A stretch of 64,000 bases of DNA from CAXTPV01 sp964249405. GTDB taxonomy: Bacteria; Pseudomonadota; Alphaproteobacteria; Acetobacterales; Acetobacteraceae. A program made the position numbers and the translations under genes. Under the pieces are notes generated by a model. The model saw nothing but the letters and a program-made list of their open reading frames with translations, was not told the DNA's origin and ran no database searches. Shown here one piece after another: positions 19,651-28,847 of the stretch (its first letter is position 1; each line of letters begins with the position of its first letter). Location: assembly GCA_964249405.1 (NCBI GenBank), contig CAXUBX010000002.1:6326-70325 (forward strand). Reading direction: 5' to 3'.

Positions 19651-20652
19651 ATGACCGACGACGCCGCGCGCCCGACCGACGTCATCGGGCTGCCGGACAC
19701 GACCGTCCGGTTGAGCGAGCTCTTCGGGATCGAGAGCGACCTCGTCGTGCCAGCCTTCTCGGCCCGCACCGAGCATGTCCCCGAGTTCGATCCGACCTAC
19801 AAGTTCGATCGCGACACCACGCTCGCGATCGTCGCCGGCTTCGCGTTCAACCGCCGGGTCCTGATCCAGGGCTATCACGGCACGGGCAAGTCGACCCATA
19901 TCGAGCAGGTCGCGGCCCGGCTGAACTGGCCCTGCATCCGGATCAACCTCGACAGCCACATCTCGCGGATCGACCTCGTCGGCAAGGACGCGATCGTGCT
20001 GCGCGATGGGCGCCAGGTCACGGAGTTCCGCGAGGGCCTGCTGCCCTGGGCGCTGCAGCATCCGGTGGCGCTGGTGTTCGACGAATACGATGCCGGCCGG
20101 CCCGACGTGATGTTCGTGATCCAGCGCGTGCTGGAGGTCGAGGGCAAGCTCACCCTGCTCGACCAGAACCGGGTGATCCAGCCCCACCCCGCCTTCCGGC
20201 TGTTCGCCACCGCCAACACGGTCGGCCTCGGCGACACCACCGGCCTCTACCACGGCGTCCAGCAGATCAATCAGGGCCAGATGGACCGCTGGAGCATCGT
20301 GGCCACGCTGAACTACCTGCCGCACGCGCAGGAGGTGGCGATCGTGATCGCGAAGATGGGGATCGACCCGCATGACCGGGACGCCAAGCGTCGCGTCGAG
20401 AGCATGGTGGCGCTCGCCGACCTCACGCGTGCCGGCTTCATGTCGGGCGACCTCTCGACCGTGATGTCGCCCCGGACCGTGCTCACCTGGGCGGAGAACG
20501 CCCGCATCTTCGGCGATGTCGGCTTCGCCTTCCGCCTTACCTTCCTCAACAAATGCGACGAGGCGGAGCGCGCGACGGTCGCCGAATACTACCAGCGCTG
20601 CTTCAACGCCGACGTCGCCACCGGCAACTACGTGGCGCGTCCGGGACGCTGA
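19651..20652 (+). CDS. cobS: Cobaltochelatase subunit CobS (AAA+ ATPase)
   Basis: A 333-residue MoxR-type AAA+ ATPase with Walker A GYHGTGKST (74-82), Walker B ALVFDEYDAGRPD and sensor FATANTVGLGD. With CobT and CobN it inserts cobalt into hydrogenobyrinic acid a,c-diamide. The ATG at 19651 gives the usual N-terminus; an in-frame ATG at 19609 would add 14 residues. No cobN or other cobalamin genes are in the window. cobST beside bolA is widely conserved, so the pair may have a role outside B12 synthesis. Confidence 0.93.
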   Translation: MTDDAARPTDVIGLPDTTVRLSELFGIESDLVVPAFSARTEHVPEFDPTYKFDRDTTLAIVAGFAFNRRVLIQGYHGTGKSTHIEQVAARLNWPCIRINLDSHISRIDLVGKDAIVLRDGRQVTEFREGLLPWALQHPVALVFDEYDAGRPDVMFVIQRVLEVEGKLTLLDQNRVIQPHPAFRLFATANTVGLGDTTGLYHGVQQINQGQMDRWSIVATLNYLPHAQEVAIVIAKMGIDPHDRDAKRRVESMVALADLTRAGFMSGDLSTVMSPRTVLTWAENARIFGDVGFAFRLTFLNKCDEAERATVAEYYQRCFNADVATGNYVARPGR

Positions 20653-20684
20653 CCGGCCGGGCGCCGACGGAACAGAGGCTGACG

Positions 20685-22523
20685 ATGGCCGGAGACGGGC
20701 GGAAAGGCGGCGACGGACCGGCCGAGGATTTCAAGCGGGCGACCGCGGGCGCCGTGCGCGCGATCGCCCAGGATCGCGACGCCGAGGTCACGTTCGCGGC
20801 CGGCAAGGAGATGCTGGCCGGCAAGCGGGCGCGCCTGCCGCTCCCGACGCGAAGCCTCCCCGAGGCCGAGCGCGCCCGGCTCCGCGGCGCGGCGGACGCG
20901 ATGGCGCTTCGTCTCCGCCACCACGACGCGGTGCTCCATGCGGAGCGAAACCCGGAGCCGCGCGAAGCCCGCGAGGCGTTCGACGCGATCGAGCAGGCCC
21001 GGATCGAGGTGCTCGGCAGCCGCCACATGACGGGGGTCGCCGCCAACCTGCAGGCGCGGCTCCGCCACGAATGCGAGGCCGACGGGTTCGACCGCATGAC
21101 GCGGAAGGACCAGTTGCCGGTCGCGGCGGCCCTCGGGCTGCTGGTGCGCGAGCGCCTGTCGGGCGAGGCGGCGGGCTCCGTGGTCGAGCGCGTGCTCCGG
21201 CCCTGGCGCGACGAGCTCGACGGCCAGGCGAGTGCGACGCTGGACGAGATGGCGCGCGCGATCGAGGACCAGGCCGCCTTCGCCCGCGCCTCCCGCCGCC
21301 TGCTCGCCACTTTCAAGCTGGCGGACGCCGAGGCGGAAGGCGACGAGACGGAGGAAGGCGAGAGCGGCGAGGCGCAGCCGGCCGAGCAGGCCGCGGCCGA
21401 CGCGAGCCCGGAAGAGCCGGCCGAGCAGCAGCCCGACACCGATGCCATGCTCGGCGCCTCCCCCGACGAGCAGTCCGGTCTCGAAGCCTCTCCCGAGGGC
21501 GACGAGGGCGAGGACGACGACAGCGCGGACGCCGAAGGCGAGGAGCGTCCCGGCGGTCCGTCGCCGCGTCGCGAGGCCTCCGCCGAGCCCGGCGACGGCG
21601 CCGACTACCGCCCCTACACGCGGCAGTTCGACGAGGAGATCTCGGCCGCCGATCTCTGCGACGCGGACGAGCTCGCACGCCTCCGCCAGCTGCTCGACCA
21701 GCAGCTCCTGCATCTGCATAGCGTGGTCGCCCGGCTCGCCAACCGGCTGCAGCGACGCCTGATGGCGCAGCAGACCCGGGCCTGGGATTTCGACCTCGAG
21801 GAGGGCACGCTCGATGTCGCCCGCCTCGCCCGCGTGGTGGCGAACCCCACCGTGCCGCTCTCCTACAAGCGCGAGCGCGAGACCGAATTCCGCGACACCG
21901 TGGTCTCGCTGCTGATCGACAACTCGGGCTCGATGCGCGGCCGTCCGATCACCGTCGCCGCGATGTGCGGCGACATCCTGGCCCGCACGCTGGAGCGCTG
22001 CGGCGTCAAGGTCGAGGTGCTCGGCTTCACCACCCGCGCCTGGAAGGGCGGGCTGTCGCGCGAGCGCTGGGCGGCCGACGGCAAGCCGCGCAACCCGGGC
22101 CGGCTCAACGATCTTCGCCACATCATCTACAAATCCGCCGACGAGCCCTGGCGCCGGGCCCGGCGCAATCTCGGGCTGATGCTCCGCGAAGGGCTGCTCA
22201 AGGAGAACATCGACGGCGAGGCCCTGCTCTGGGCCTACCGGCGTCTGGTCCATCGGCCCGAGCAGCGTCGCATCCTGATGGTGATCAGCGACGGCGCCCC
22301 GGTCGACGACAGCACGCTCTCGATCAACCCCGGTGCCTATCTGGAGCGCCATCTCCGCGAGGTGATCCGCGACATCGAGGCGCGACCTTCGGTCGAGCTG
22401 ATCGCGGTCGGCATCGGCCACGATGTCACCCGCTATTACCGGCGCGCCGTCACCATCGTCGACGCGGAGGAGCTCGGCGGCACCATGATGCAGAAGCTGG
22501 CCGAGCTGTTCGCGACCGCCTGA
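20685..22523 (+). CDS. cobT: Cobaltochelatase subunit CobT (VWA domain)
   Basis: A 612-residue partner of CobS. It has a helical N-terminal region, a very acidic middle (about 215-305) and a C-terminal von Willebrand A domain. The metal-ion-dependent adhesion site begins at D412 in DNSGS, followed by KVEVLGFTTRAWKGG and VISDGAPVDDST. In the chelatase, CobT and CobS form a ring complex that drives CobN. It starts 32 bases after cobS. The acidic low-complexity segment is normal for CobT. Confidence 0.94.
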   Translation: MAGDGRKGGDGPAEDFKRATAGAVRAIAQDRDAEVTFAAGKEMLAGKRARLPLPTRSLPEAERARLRGAADAMALRLRHHDAVLHAERNPEPREAREAFDAIEQARIEVLGSRHMTGVAANLQARLRHECEADGFDRMTRKDQLPVAAALGLLVRERLSGEAAGSVVERVLRPWRDELDGQASATLDEMARAIEDQAAFARASRRLLATFKLADAEAEGDETEEGESGEAQPAEQAAADASPEEPAEQQPDTDAMLGASPDEQSGLEASPEGDEGEDDDSADAEGEERPGGPSPRREASAEPGDGADYRPYTRQFDEEISAADLCDADELARLRQLLDQQLLHLHSVVARLANRLQRRLMAQQTRAWDFDLEEGTLDVARLARVVANPTVPLSYKRERETEFRDTVVSLLIDNSGSMRGRPITVAAMCGDILARTLERCGVKVEVLGFTTRAWKGGLSRERWAADGKPRNPGRLNDLRHIIYKSADEPWRRARRNLGLMLREGLLKENIDGEALLWAYRRLVHRPEQRRILMVISDGAPVDDSTLSINPGAYLERHLREVIRDIEARPSVELIAVGIGHDVTRYYRRAVTIVDAEELGGTMMQKLAELFATA

Positions 22524-22538
22524 CCCTGAGGCGACGCC

Positions 22539-23354
22539 TCACCCCTCCCCGGTCGACATCGACCAGGTCTCCAGCGCGTCGACCTCGGCCAGGAGAGCGG
22601 CCAGCTTCCCGCGCACCGAGCGCACCGCGGTCGGGCCGATGGGGAGATGCAGCGGCGGGCTCGCGGCCTCGGTCGCCTCCAGTACCACGCGGGCGAGCGT
22701 CGCCGGGTCGCCCCATTGCAGCTCGGCGCGATCCGGCGGATCGAGCACGGCGTCGTAGTCCGCGATCATGTGCCTCGACTGCGCCAGCGAGCGTCCGCTC
22801 CAATCGCTTCGGAACAGGCCCGGCTGCAGCGACGTCACGTGGATGCCGAGCGGCGCCACCTCGGCGGCCAGCGTGTCGCCGATGCCCTGCAGCGCGAACT
22901 TGCTCGCGTGATAGGCGGCAAGGCCCGGGAAGGTCACGGTCGCGCCCATCGAGGACATGTTGAGGATGTGGCCTCGGCGACGCGCGCGCATCGGCGGCAG
23001 CACGGCCTGGATCACCGCGACCGCGCCGATCACGTTGACCTCCAGCTGCCGACGCAGCTCGTCCGGCGTGATCTCCTCCACGACGCCCCGGTGCCCATAG
23101 CCGGCGTTGTTGATCAGCACGTCGATCGGCCCGGCCGTCGCCTCGATCGAAGCGACCAGGGGCGCGATCTCGGCCGTCCGGGTCACGTCGAGGATCCGGC
23201 CGAAGGCGTGGCCGGGACGGAGCGCCTCGAACGCCGCCCGGCTCTCCTCGGTGCGGACCGTCCCGACCACGCGATGGCCACGTGCCAGCGCCTCGGCGGC
23301 GATCGCGCGTCCCAGTCCCGTCGAGACGCCGGTGATGAGCATGGTCTTTGACAT
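22539..23354 (-). CDS. Short-chain dehydrogenase/reductase
   Basis: A 271-residue classical SDR. The NAD(P)-binding motif is in ITGVSTGLGRAIA (7-19), NNAG is at 82-85, and the catalytic Ser lies in NMSSMG with Tyr148 and Lys152 in YHASK. An Arg at the end of the second strand (TVRTE) favours NADP. It is divergent from a LysR regulator with a 96-base gap, a typical arrangement for regulator and target. The substrate cannot be inferred. Confidence 0.9.
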   Translation of the reverse strand: MSKTMLITGVSTGLGRAIAAEALARGHRVVGTVRTEESRAAFEALRPGHAFGRILDVTRTAEIAPLVASIEATAGPIDVLINNAGYGHRGVVEEITPDELRRQLEVNVIGAVAVIQAVLPPMRARRRGHILNMSSMGATVTFPGLAAYHASKFALQGIGDTLAAEVAPLGIHVTSLQPGLFRSDWSGRSLAQSRHMIADYDAVLDPPDRAELQWGDPATLARVVLEATEAASPPLHLPIGPTAVRSVRGKLAALLAEVDALETWSMSTGEG

Positions 23355-23423
23355 CGTCTTCACTCCCTCTCGGCTCGCGCAGAGGTGGGCGTGGCTCGGG
23401 CTCCGGATTATGACGTCGGTCCC

Positions 23424-23437
23424 GCATGAATTGATGC
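23424..23437. promoter_or_regulatory. Candidate LysR-type regulator binding site
   Basis: An inverted repeat GCAT-N6-ATGC (GCATGAATTGATGC) lies in the 96-base gap between the SDR and LysR starts, 14 bases before the LysR ATG. LysR proteins commonly bind interrupted palindromes in such divergent gaps. Support is positional and by symmetry only. Confidence 0.35.
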
Positions 23438-23450
23438 ACGGATCAGGACA

Positions 23451-24338
23451 ATGGACGCGTTGGGGTTGCGGGAGCTCGAGGCCATTCTCGCGGTCGGCAC
23501 GCATGGGAGCTTCCGGCGCGCCGCGCTGGCACTCGGCATGTCGCCCTCGGCGCTCAGCCACGCCGTCGCGTCGGCCGAAGCAAGGCTCGGGATCCGGCTG
23601 TTCAATCGCACGACGCGGAGCGTCCGGGCCTCCGAGGCGGGAGCCCGCCTCATCGCCCGGATCGGGCCCTTGCTCCGCGCGCTGGACGACGCGCTCGCCG
23701 AGACGAGCGAACAACGACTGACGCCGGCGGGCACGCTCCGGATCAACGTCTCGACCGCGGCGCAGCGTTTCGTGGTGCCGCGGATGGCCGCGTTCCTGAC
23801 CGCCTATCCGGACATGCGCCTCGATCTGGTAGCCGAGGACCGGCTGGTCGGCATCGTCGAGGAGGGCTTCGATGCCGGGATCCGGCTCGCCGAAGCGGTC
23901 CCGCTCGACATGGTCGCCGTGCGCTGCAGCCCCGACCTCGACTTCGCGGTGGTCGCTTCTCCCGCCTATCTCGAGCGGGCGGGCAAGCCGCACGTGCCTG
24001 CCGAGCTCCGGCATCACGCGTGCATCCGCCGCCGGCTTTCCGGCGGCCGTCTGTATGCCTGGGAGTTCGAGCGGAGCGGCGAGGAGATCGCGGTCGAGGT
24101 CGCGGGTGTGCTGACCGCGGATCACGAGGGGGCGATGATCGCCGCCGCGCGCGTCGGGATCGGGCTCGCCTATGTCAGGAGCTGGTCGGTCGTGGCCGAG
24201 CTCGCGGAGGGATCGCTGGTCCGGGTTCTCGCCGACTGGACGCCGTCGCATCCGGGCTTCCGGCTCTACTACCCCGGCCATCGCCACGTCCCCGCGGGCC
24301 TCCGCGCGCTGGCCGGCGTCCTGCGGACACTCGAGTGA
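23451..24338 (+). CDS. LysR family transcriptional regulator
   Basis: A 295-residue regulator. The winged HTH covers residues 1-60 (GSFRRAALALGMSPSALSHAVASAEARLGIRLFNRTTRSV). The substrate-binding domain begins near 90 with GTLRINVSTAAQRFVVPR and contains the EGFDAGIRLAEAVPLDM block seen in the CrgA/DmlR-like subgroup. It is divergent from an SDR, which it probably controls, and likely represses itself. The inducer is unknown. Confidence 0.92.
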   Translation: MDALGLRELEAILAVGTHGSFRRAALALGMSPSALSHAVASAEARLGIRLFNRTTRSVRASEAGARLIARIGPLLRALDDALAETSEQRLTPAGTLRINVSTAAQRFVVPRMAAFLTAYPDMRLDLVAEDRLVGIVEEGFDAGIRLAEAVPLDMVAVRCSPDLDFAVVASPAYLERAGKPHVPAELRHHACIRRRLSGGRLYAWEFERSGEEIAVEVAGVLTADHEGAMIAAARVGIGLAYVRSWSVVAELAEGSLVRVLADWTPSHPGFRLYYPGHRHVPAGLRALAGVLRTLE

Positions 24339-24347
24339 CGGGAAGGC

Positions 24348-25226
24348 TCAACCGATGCCTTCGGGTGCGAGATCGACCGCGACCTCGAGCGTGTGCCGGC
24401 CGCCGCCCAGGATCACGCCGTATAACGGGCTCACGTCCGAGAAGTCGCGCCCCCAGCCGAGCACGACATGCTGGTCGCCGACTGCGATGTCGTTGGTGGG
24501 GTCGAGGCCGATCCAGCCGAGCGCCGGCCCGAGCCAGGCGCCGACCCAGGCATGGCTGACGTCCGATCCCTGGCGCCTCGCGGTATCGGGCGCGGGACGG
24601 GTCCGGATGTAGCCGGACACGTAGCGCGCCGGCAGCCCGATCGCCCGAAGACAGGACAGCATGAGATGGGTGAAGTCCTGGCAGACGCCCTCGCGGGACG
24701 CGAGCAGCTCGCCGACCGTGGTCGCGAGCGTGGTCACGCCGGGCTTGAACCGGAAGTCGGCATGGATCTTCGCGTTGAGCGCGAGCAGTCCGGCGAGGAT
24801 CGGCGTACGCGGCGCGAAGCAGGCCGCGGCGTAGGCGCGCGCCGCCTCGCTCCGAGGCAGTTTCGGGCTCGGGAGCAGGAACTCGAACACGTCCCACCCT
24901 GAGGCGCTCCTGGCCGCCGACGCCACGTCTTCCCACCCGGGCGTGTCCGCCTCCCGCGGCAGCGCGGGAAAGCGGACATCGACCACGGAACGCGTCGTCA
25001 CGACGAAGCGCCTGTGCGGCGTCTCGATCGTGAGCCAGGCGGTCCGGTTGCCGAAATGGTCGCGCGCCTCCCGTTCGAAGCTCGGCGCCGGCTCGGTGGC
25101 GAGCGCCGCGCTGATCACGGTCTGCCCGCCCGCGACCGGGCGCGGCAGCAGATGGGCGAGATGCGACCCGAGCTCGACCGGAGTGCGATAGGAATACGTC
25201 GTGACATGGCGGACGCGGTAGATCAT
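24348..25226 (-). CDS. Transglutaminase-like cysteine peptidase/ligase
   Basis: A 292-residue protein with the bacterial transglutaminase N-terminal region (IYRVRHVTTYSYRTPV) and a transglutaminase-like core. The catalytic triad is C182 in REGVCQDF, H225 in SHAWV and D242 in LDPTND. It overlaps the upstream ATP-grasp/alpha-E gene by 4 bases (ATGA). This trio of domains recurs together in bacteria and is predicted to make or process a small peptide or peptide-tagged product; no product is known. Confidence 0.88.
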   Translation of the reverse strand: MIYRVRHVTTYSYRTPVELGSHLAHLLPRPVAGGQTVISAALATEPAPSFEREARDHFGNRTAWLTIETPHRRFVVTTRSVVDVRFPALPREADTPGWEDVASAARSASGWDVFEFLLPSPKLPRSEAARAYAAACFAPRTPILAGLLALNAKIHADFRFKPGVTTLATTVGELLASREGVCQDFTHLMLSCLRAIGLPARYVSGYIRTRPAPDTARRQGSDVSHAWVGAWLGPALGWIGLDPTNDIAVGDQHVVLGWGRDFSDVSPLYGVILGGGRHTLEVAVDLAPEGIG

Positions 25227-27838
25227 CCGCCGACCGTCCGCATCGCGGCGGGAAGCAGGTCGATGTAGCGGCGTGCGACCGCCCGCTGGAGACCGGTGAT
25301 CCCGGCTTCCGCCTCGGCAAGCCCGGCCCGCAGTGCCGCCGCCGCTCGCTCCGGATCCTCCGCGTCCAGCATGTCGCCGACCAGCCCGTCGACCTCCCGC
25401 AGCATCGTTTCCACGCGGTCGAGCATGGTGACGCCGCCGATCTCGCCGAGGCTCCTGAGCAGGCCCGCCGCCTCGGCAAGCTGGAAGGCGAGGGCCCGCG
25501 GGTTGAGCCGGTCGGCGAGCAGGAGATCGAGCACGAGCCCGGCCTCGATCGGACCGGGATAGCGGCCGCGATAGGTGATCGTGCTGTCCCGCAGTTCCAG
25601 CAGCAGGCCGAGTGCGGCGTCGAAGTCGGGGCCCGGCTCGCGCCCGCTCGCGTCGCCCGGCAGCACGGCGGCCGGTCCGAGCGCCGTGCCCAGTTCGGCC
25701 ACCACGGTCGCCGCGCGTTCGAGCCGGAGGCCGAGCTCGAGGAACAGCCGGCTGCCGCCCCGCGTCATCGTCTCCGCCGCGAGGCCCGCGAGGGTGGCGG
25801 TGAAGCCGAGGATGGCCGCCGTCACGTGGCCGAGCGTATCGAGGTCTCCGCCACCCGGCTCGGCGAACCCGTCGAGAGCAAGGCCGAGGCTCCGGCTCAA
25901 CGTCCCGTGCATTTCGCTCGTGATCCGGTCGCGGAGGCGCTCGATCCGGAGCGCCGTTCGCCGGACCCCGGTCGCGAGCGGGCTGCCACCCGACGCGAGA
26001 TGGGCGAGTGCCGCGGCAAGCCCGGGAGCCGCCGGATCGAGCAAGGCCTCGCGCGGCAGAAGTCCCGTCCGGAGCAGCGACGCGCTCAGGATCCGGAGCT
26101 CCACGAGTTCCCGGGGGCGCCCGACATAGCGTTCGAGCCGCGTCGCGAGCGCCCGGGTCAGCCGCGCGCCCGTCTCCAGCTGCTCCCATTCGCGCCCCAG
26201 CGAGAAGAATTCCTCGGCGACCCGGGCGGGCAGGTCGCCCTCGAGGCGTCGGGGCACCGGTCGCGACCTGGCGAAGATCCGTTCCGGCGAGACCGGCCAG
26301 GCGAGGATCTCCGCGGTGTCGTCCTCGCCGCTCGGCAGCACGAACAGGTCCTTCGACAGGCCCTGGCACGGCAGCGGTCCGCCCGCCTGCTCGCCCTCGT
26401 CGAGAACCCGGACGAAGCCCGAGGGCAGCGGCACCCACCGGTCGCCGTCGTGGAGAAGGAAGATCCGGATCGAGACCGGCCGCGGCACGAGGCTCCGCTC
26501 TCCGATCGACGGCGCGGCCGACGGCTCGACCGCCCGGGTCGCGACGAACGTCCCCCCGTGCTCGGCGATCGCCGACCAGAGCCGCGCGCAGGCCCCCGCG
26601 CCGAGCCGGACCGGATCGATCGCCGGGACCGCGGGATCGACCGCGCTCCGGATCCGCCAGCGTTCCGGTTCGGAGCGGAGCCGGGCACGGGCACCCTCCT
26701 CGCCGAGCCAGATCGTCTCGACCGACGCGAGAGCCCGCGTCACGTCCCGTCCGAGCAGGCGTTCTCCGAGTGCGGGCAGGAAGCACGCGAGGGCCGGCAC
26801 CTCCGCAAGCGCGGCACCGGGGTCGTTCAGCACGGTGACGCGGCCGGTGCGCTGCAGGGCGAGAAGGCCGGGGACGCCGCTGCCGGTCGTCCAGTCGAGC
26901 TCCAGGGGATCGAGGAGGTGGGCGTCCTGGCGTGCGAGGATCACGTCGACGCGCCGCAGCCCGCGCAGGCTCTTGACGAACGCGAACCCGTCCCGGAGCG
27001 TCAGGTCGCCCCCCTGCACGAGATCGCAGCCGAGCTCGCGCGCGATGATCACCTGCTCGAACCAGGCGGGATCGCGGTGCCCTTCGCTCAGCAGCACCAG
27101 GCGTCCGTCATCTCCGGCGTCCGGCGCGCCGGGCGGTCGGCTGCGGCGGAGCACGTCCCGCCACAGCTCGAAGAAGCGTCCGAGGCCGGCGACGTCGGCC
27201 CGGAACAGCTCCGGCATCACGCGGCGCAACAGACGGCGGTTCTCCAGCAGCCTGCCGATGCCCCCGGGCCGCGCGCACGCATCGCCGGCGACGAGGAACG
27301 ACCCGTCGGGGGCGCGCACGAGGTCGGCGGCGTAGAGCGACAGGCGTCGTCGCCCCGCGCGCTGTTCCGTCCGGGACGGCCGGAGGAAATGGCGGGCGCC
27401 GAACACGATGTCCGGTGGCAGCCTTCCCTCGGACAGCAGCGACTGTGGTCCGTAGAGGTCGTCGAGCACGGCTTCCAGGAGTGTCGCCCGCTCCGCGAGC
27501 CCGCGCACGATCGCGGCGAACTCGGGTCCGGCCATGATCAGCGGCACCGGATCGCAGCGCCACGAGGGCGCGTCCCGGTCGGCGAGCAGGGCGGCCGCCC
27601 CCTCCTCCTCGGCTGCCTGGTCGAGGGAGCGCGCGCGCTCGGCGAGAACCGGGAACCCGAGCGACTGCAGGACCTCGAAGCCGCGCCGCCAGGCGGGGCG
27701 GATCCGCCCCGCCCCGTCCACCATCTCGTCGCGGGGCGCCGAGCCGCTCCCGGACACGCTCAACCCGCGTCGCGATCGTGTCGGCCGCGGCATTCGGCGC
27801 GCGGTGGCCGCCCGAGGCTCGCCCCGTCGTCCTGGCAT
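25223..27838 (-). CDS. Circularly permuted ATP-grasp / alpha-E domain fusion
   Basis: An 871-residue protein fusing a circularly permuted type 2 ATP-grasp (former DUF404/407, to about residue 530) to an alpha-E helical domain (former DUF403, from about 560). Landmarks are DPVPLIMAGPEFAAI, the LYAADLVRAPDGSFLVAGD block, ARPGGIGRLLENRRLL and, in the alpha-E part, SLGREWEQLETGARLTR. In many bacteria the two halves are separate genes. The family is predicted to be a peptide amidoligase acting with the adjacent transglutaminase. The start is uncertain: the first 38 residues are basic and poorly conserved-looking, and ATG at 27724 is possible. Confidence 0.85.
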   Translation of the reverse strand: MPGRRGEPRAATARRMPRPTRSRRGLSVSGSGSAPRDEMVDGAGRIRPAWRRGFEVLQSLGFPVLAERARSLDQAAEEEGAAALLADRDAPSWRCDPVPLIMAGPEFAAIVRGLAERATLLEAVLDDLYGPQSLLSEGRLPPDIVFGARHFLRPSRTEQRAGRRRLSLYAADLVRAPDGSFLVAGDACARPGGIGRLLENRRLLRRVMPELFRADVAGLGRFFELWRDVLRRSRPPGAPDAGDDGRLVLLSEGHRDPAWFEQVIIARELGCDLVQGGDLTLRDGFAFVKSLRGLRRVDVILARQDAHLLDPLELDWTTGSGVPGLLALQRTGRVTVLNDPGAALAEVPALACFLPALGERLLGRDVTRALASVETIWLGEEGARARLRSEPERWRIRSAVDPAVPAIDPVRLGAGACARLWSAIAEHGGTFVATRAVEPSAAPSIGERSLVPRPVSIRIFLLHDGDRWVPLPSGFVRVLDEGEQAGGPLPCQGLSKDLFVLPSGEDDTAEILAWPVSPERIFARSRPVPRRLEGDLPARVAEEFFSLGREWEQLETGARLTRALATRLERYVGRPRELVELRILSASLLRTGLLPREALLDPAAPGLAAALAHLASGGSPLATGVRRTALRIERLRDRITSEMHGTLSRSLGLALDGFAEPGGGDLDTLGHVTAAILGFTATLAGLAAETMTRGGSRLFLELGLRLERAATVVAELGTALGPAAVLPGDASGREPGPDFDAALGLLLELRDSTITYRGRYPGPIEAGLVLDLLLADRLNPRALAFQLAEAAGLLRSLGEIGGVTMLDRVETMLREVDGLVGDMLDAEDPERAAAALRAGLAEAEAGITGLQRAVARRYIDLLPAAMRTVGG

Positions 27839-27985
27839 GGGGTCCGGTGCGTCGGCGCGGCGTGCAGTGCCATCAGTCAGAACGATCTCCAGGCCGGATC
27901 GAACCCGTGCCGCGACGTGTCACCCGGCACGAGCGCGAGTGTGCGAAACGACGCGCGCTGCCGCAACGAGCGGAGCAGTCTTGTG

Positions 27986-28354
27986 TCAGGCCGCCTCGGT
28001 CCGTGCCCGGACCTCGCGAAGGATGGCGACGAGGTCCTCACGCCGGAACGGTTTGCCGAGGACGTGCTCGTGCGGTCGCGGGGCCTGTCCGGCGCGATCC
28101 TCGGTATGTCCGCTGATGAACAGCAGTTCCGTTCCGGCATGGCGGCTTCTCGCGATGTTGGCGAGATCCATCCCGGTCAGTCCCGGGCCGAGATCGATGT
28201 CGGTGACCAGGAGGTCGATCTGCTCGCCGCTTCCCAGCAGCACCAGCGCCTCCTCGGCGTAGCCGACGCCGTCCGCCTCGACGCCCTCGTCGATCAGGAT
28301 CTCCGCGATCAGCTCCCGGATCAGCGGATCGTCCTCCACCACCAGCACACGCAT
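27986..28354 (-). CDS. Single-domain response regulator (receiver only)
   Basis: A 122-residue CheY-like receiver with acidic pair D8-D9, phosphoacceptor D52 (VTDIDLG), SGH in place of the usual Thr/Ser region and the conserved Lys in GKPFRRED. There is no output domain and no histidine kinase nearby. Receivers of this type are often partners of hybrid kinases in alphaproteobacterial stress signalling. It lies 12 bases after the gene for an acidic protein and may share an operon with it and with the FluC-Usp gene. Confidence 0.9.
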   Translation of the reverse strand: MRVLVVEDDPLIRELIAEILIDEGVEADGVGYAEEALVLLGSGEQIDLLVTDIDLGPGLTGMDLANIARSRHAGTELLFISGHTEDRAGQAPRPHEHVLGKPFRREDLVAILREVRARTEAA

Positions 28355-28366
28355 CGAGGCCAAGGC

Positions 28367-28771
28367 TCAGAAACGCCTCGGCGCCGTCTCGTGATCGACG
28401 TCGCGCAGATCGGGCCCCTTCTCGCCGTCCTCGAGATCGTCGTCGTCGAGGTCCGAAGACGGGTTGGTCCGATCGCCGCCGTGCGCGACGATCTCGCGGG
28501 CCATCGGACCCGCGGTCCGGTCCACGGTCCAGATCCGCTTGAGCCCTTCGGCCACCGCCCGATCCTTCGCGAACCCGATGGCGGCCTCCCAGTCGAGCGG
28601 GGCCCCGTCCGCACCGGTCGGGGTCGCGGTCTCCTCGCTGCGGTCGGGGTTCGTCACCACGAGCTCGATCGCGAGCGTATCCGGTGCGTCTTCCGAGAAG
28701 CGTCGCATCAGCACCACCGAATGTCCGCCCGGAAGCGGGTCGTGGGGCGCGAGCGTCCTGATTTCTGTCAT
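28367..28771 (-). CDS. Hypothetical acidic protein
   Basis: A 134-residue protein not recognised. An excellent ribosome site (GGAGGACAC) directly precedes the ATG, and coding composition matches its neighbours. The first ~80 residues look folded (beta-like VVLMRRF, LAIELVVTN, then a helix around FAKDRAVAEGLKRIW). The last ~40 are strongly acidic (DLDDDDLEDGEKGPDLRD) and probably disordered. It lies between a receiver protein and the FluC-Usp gene on the same strand. No membrane segment or signal peptide is visible. Confidence 0.75.
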   Translation of the reverse strand: MTEIRTLAPHDPLPGGHSVVLMRRFSEDAPDTLAIELVVTNPDRSEETATPTGADGAPLDWEAAIGFAKDRAVAEGLKRIWTVDRTAGPMAREIVAHGGDRTNPSSDLDDDDLEDGEKGPDLRDVDHETAPRRF

Positions 28772-28847
28772 GTGTCCTCCGTTCGGGCGTCTAACGGCGC
28801 GACGCGCCGGTGGTTGTCGCCGCACCGGCTCCGGTGCCGCCCGGCCG

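Noticed and set aside
27885..27910. T-arm-like GGGTTCGATCC sequence suggesting a tRNA gene (minus strand)
   Set aside because: The T-stem does not pair, and no matching acceptor, D or anticodon arms were found.
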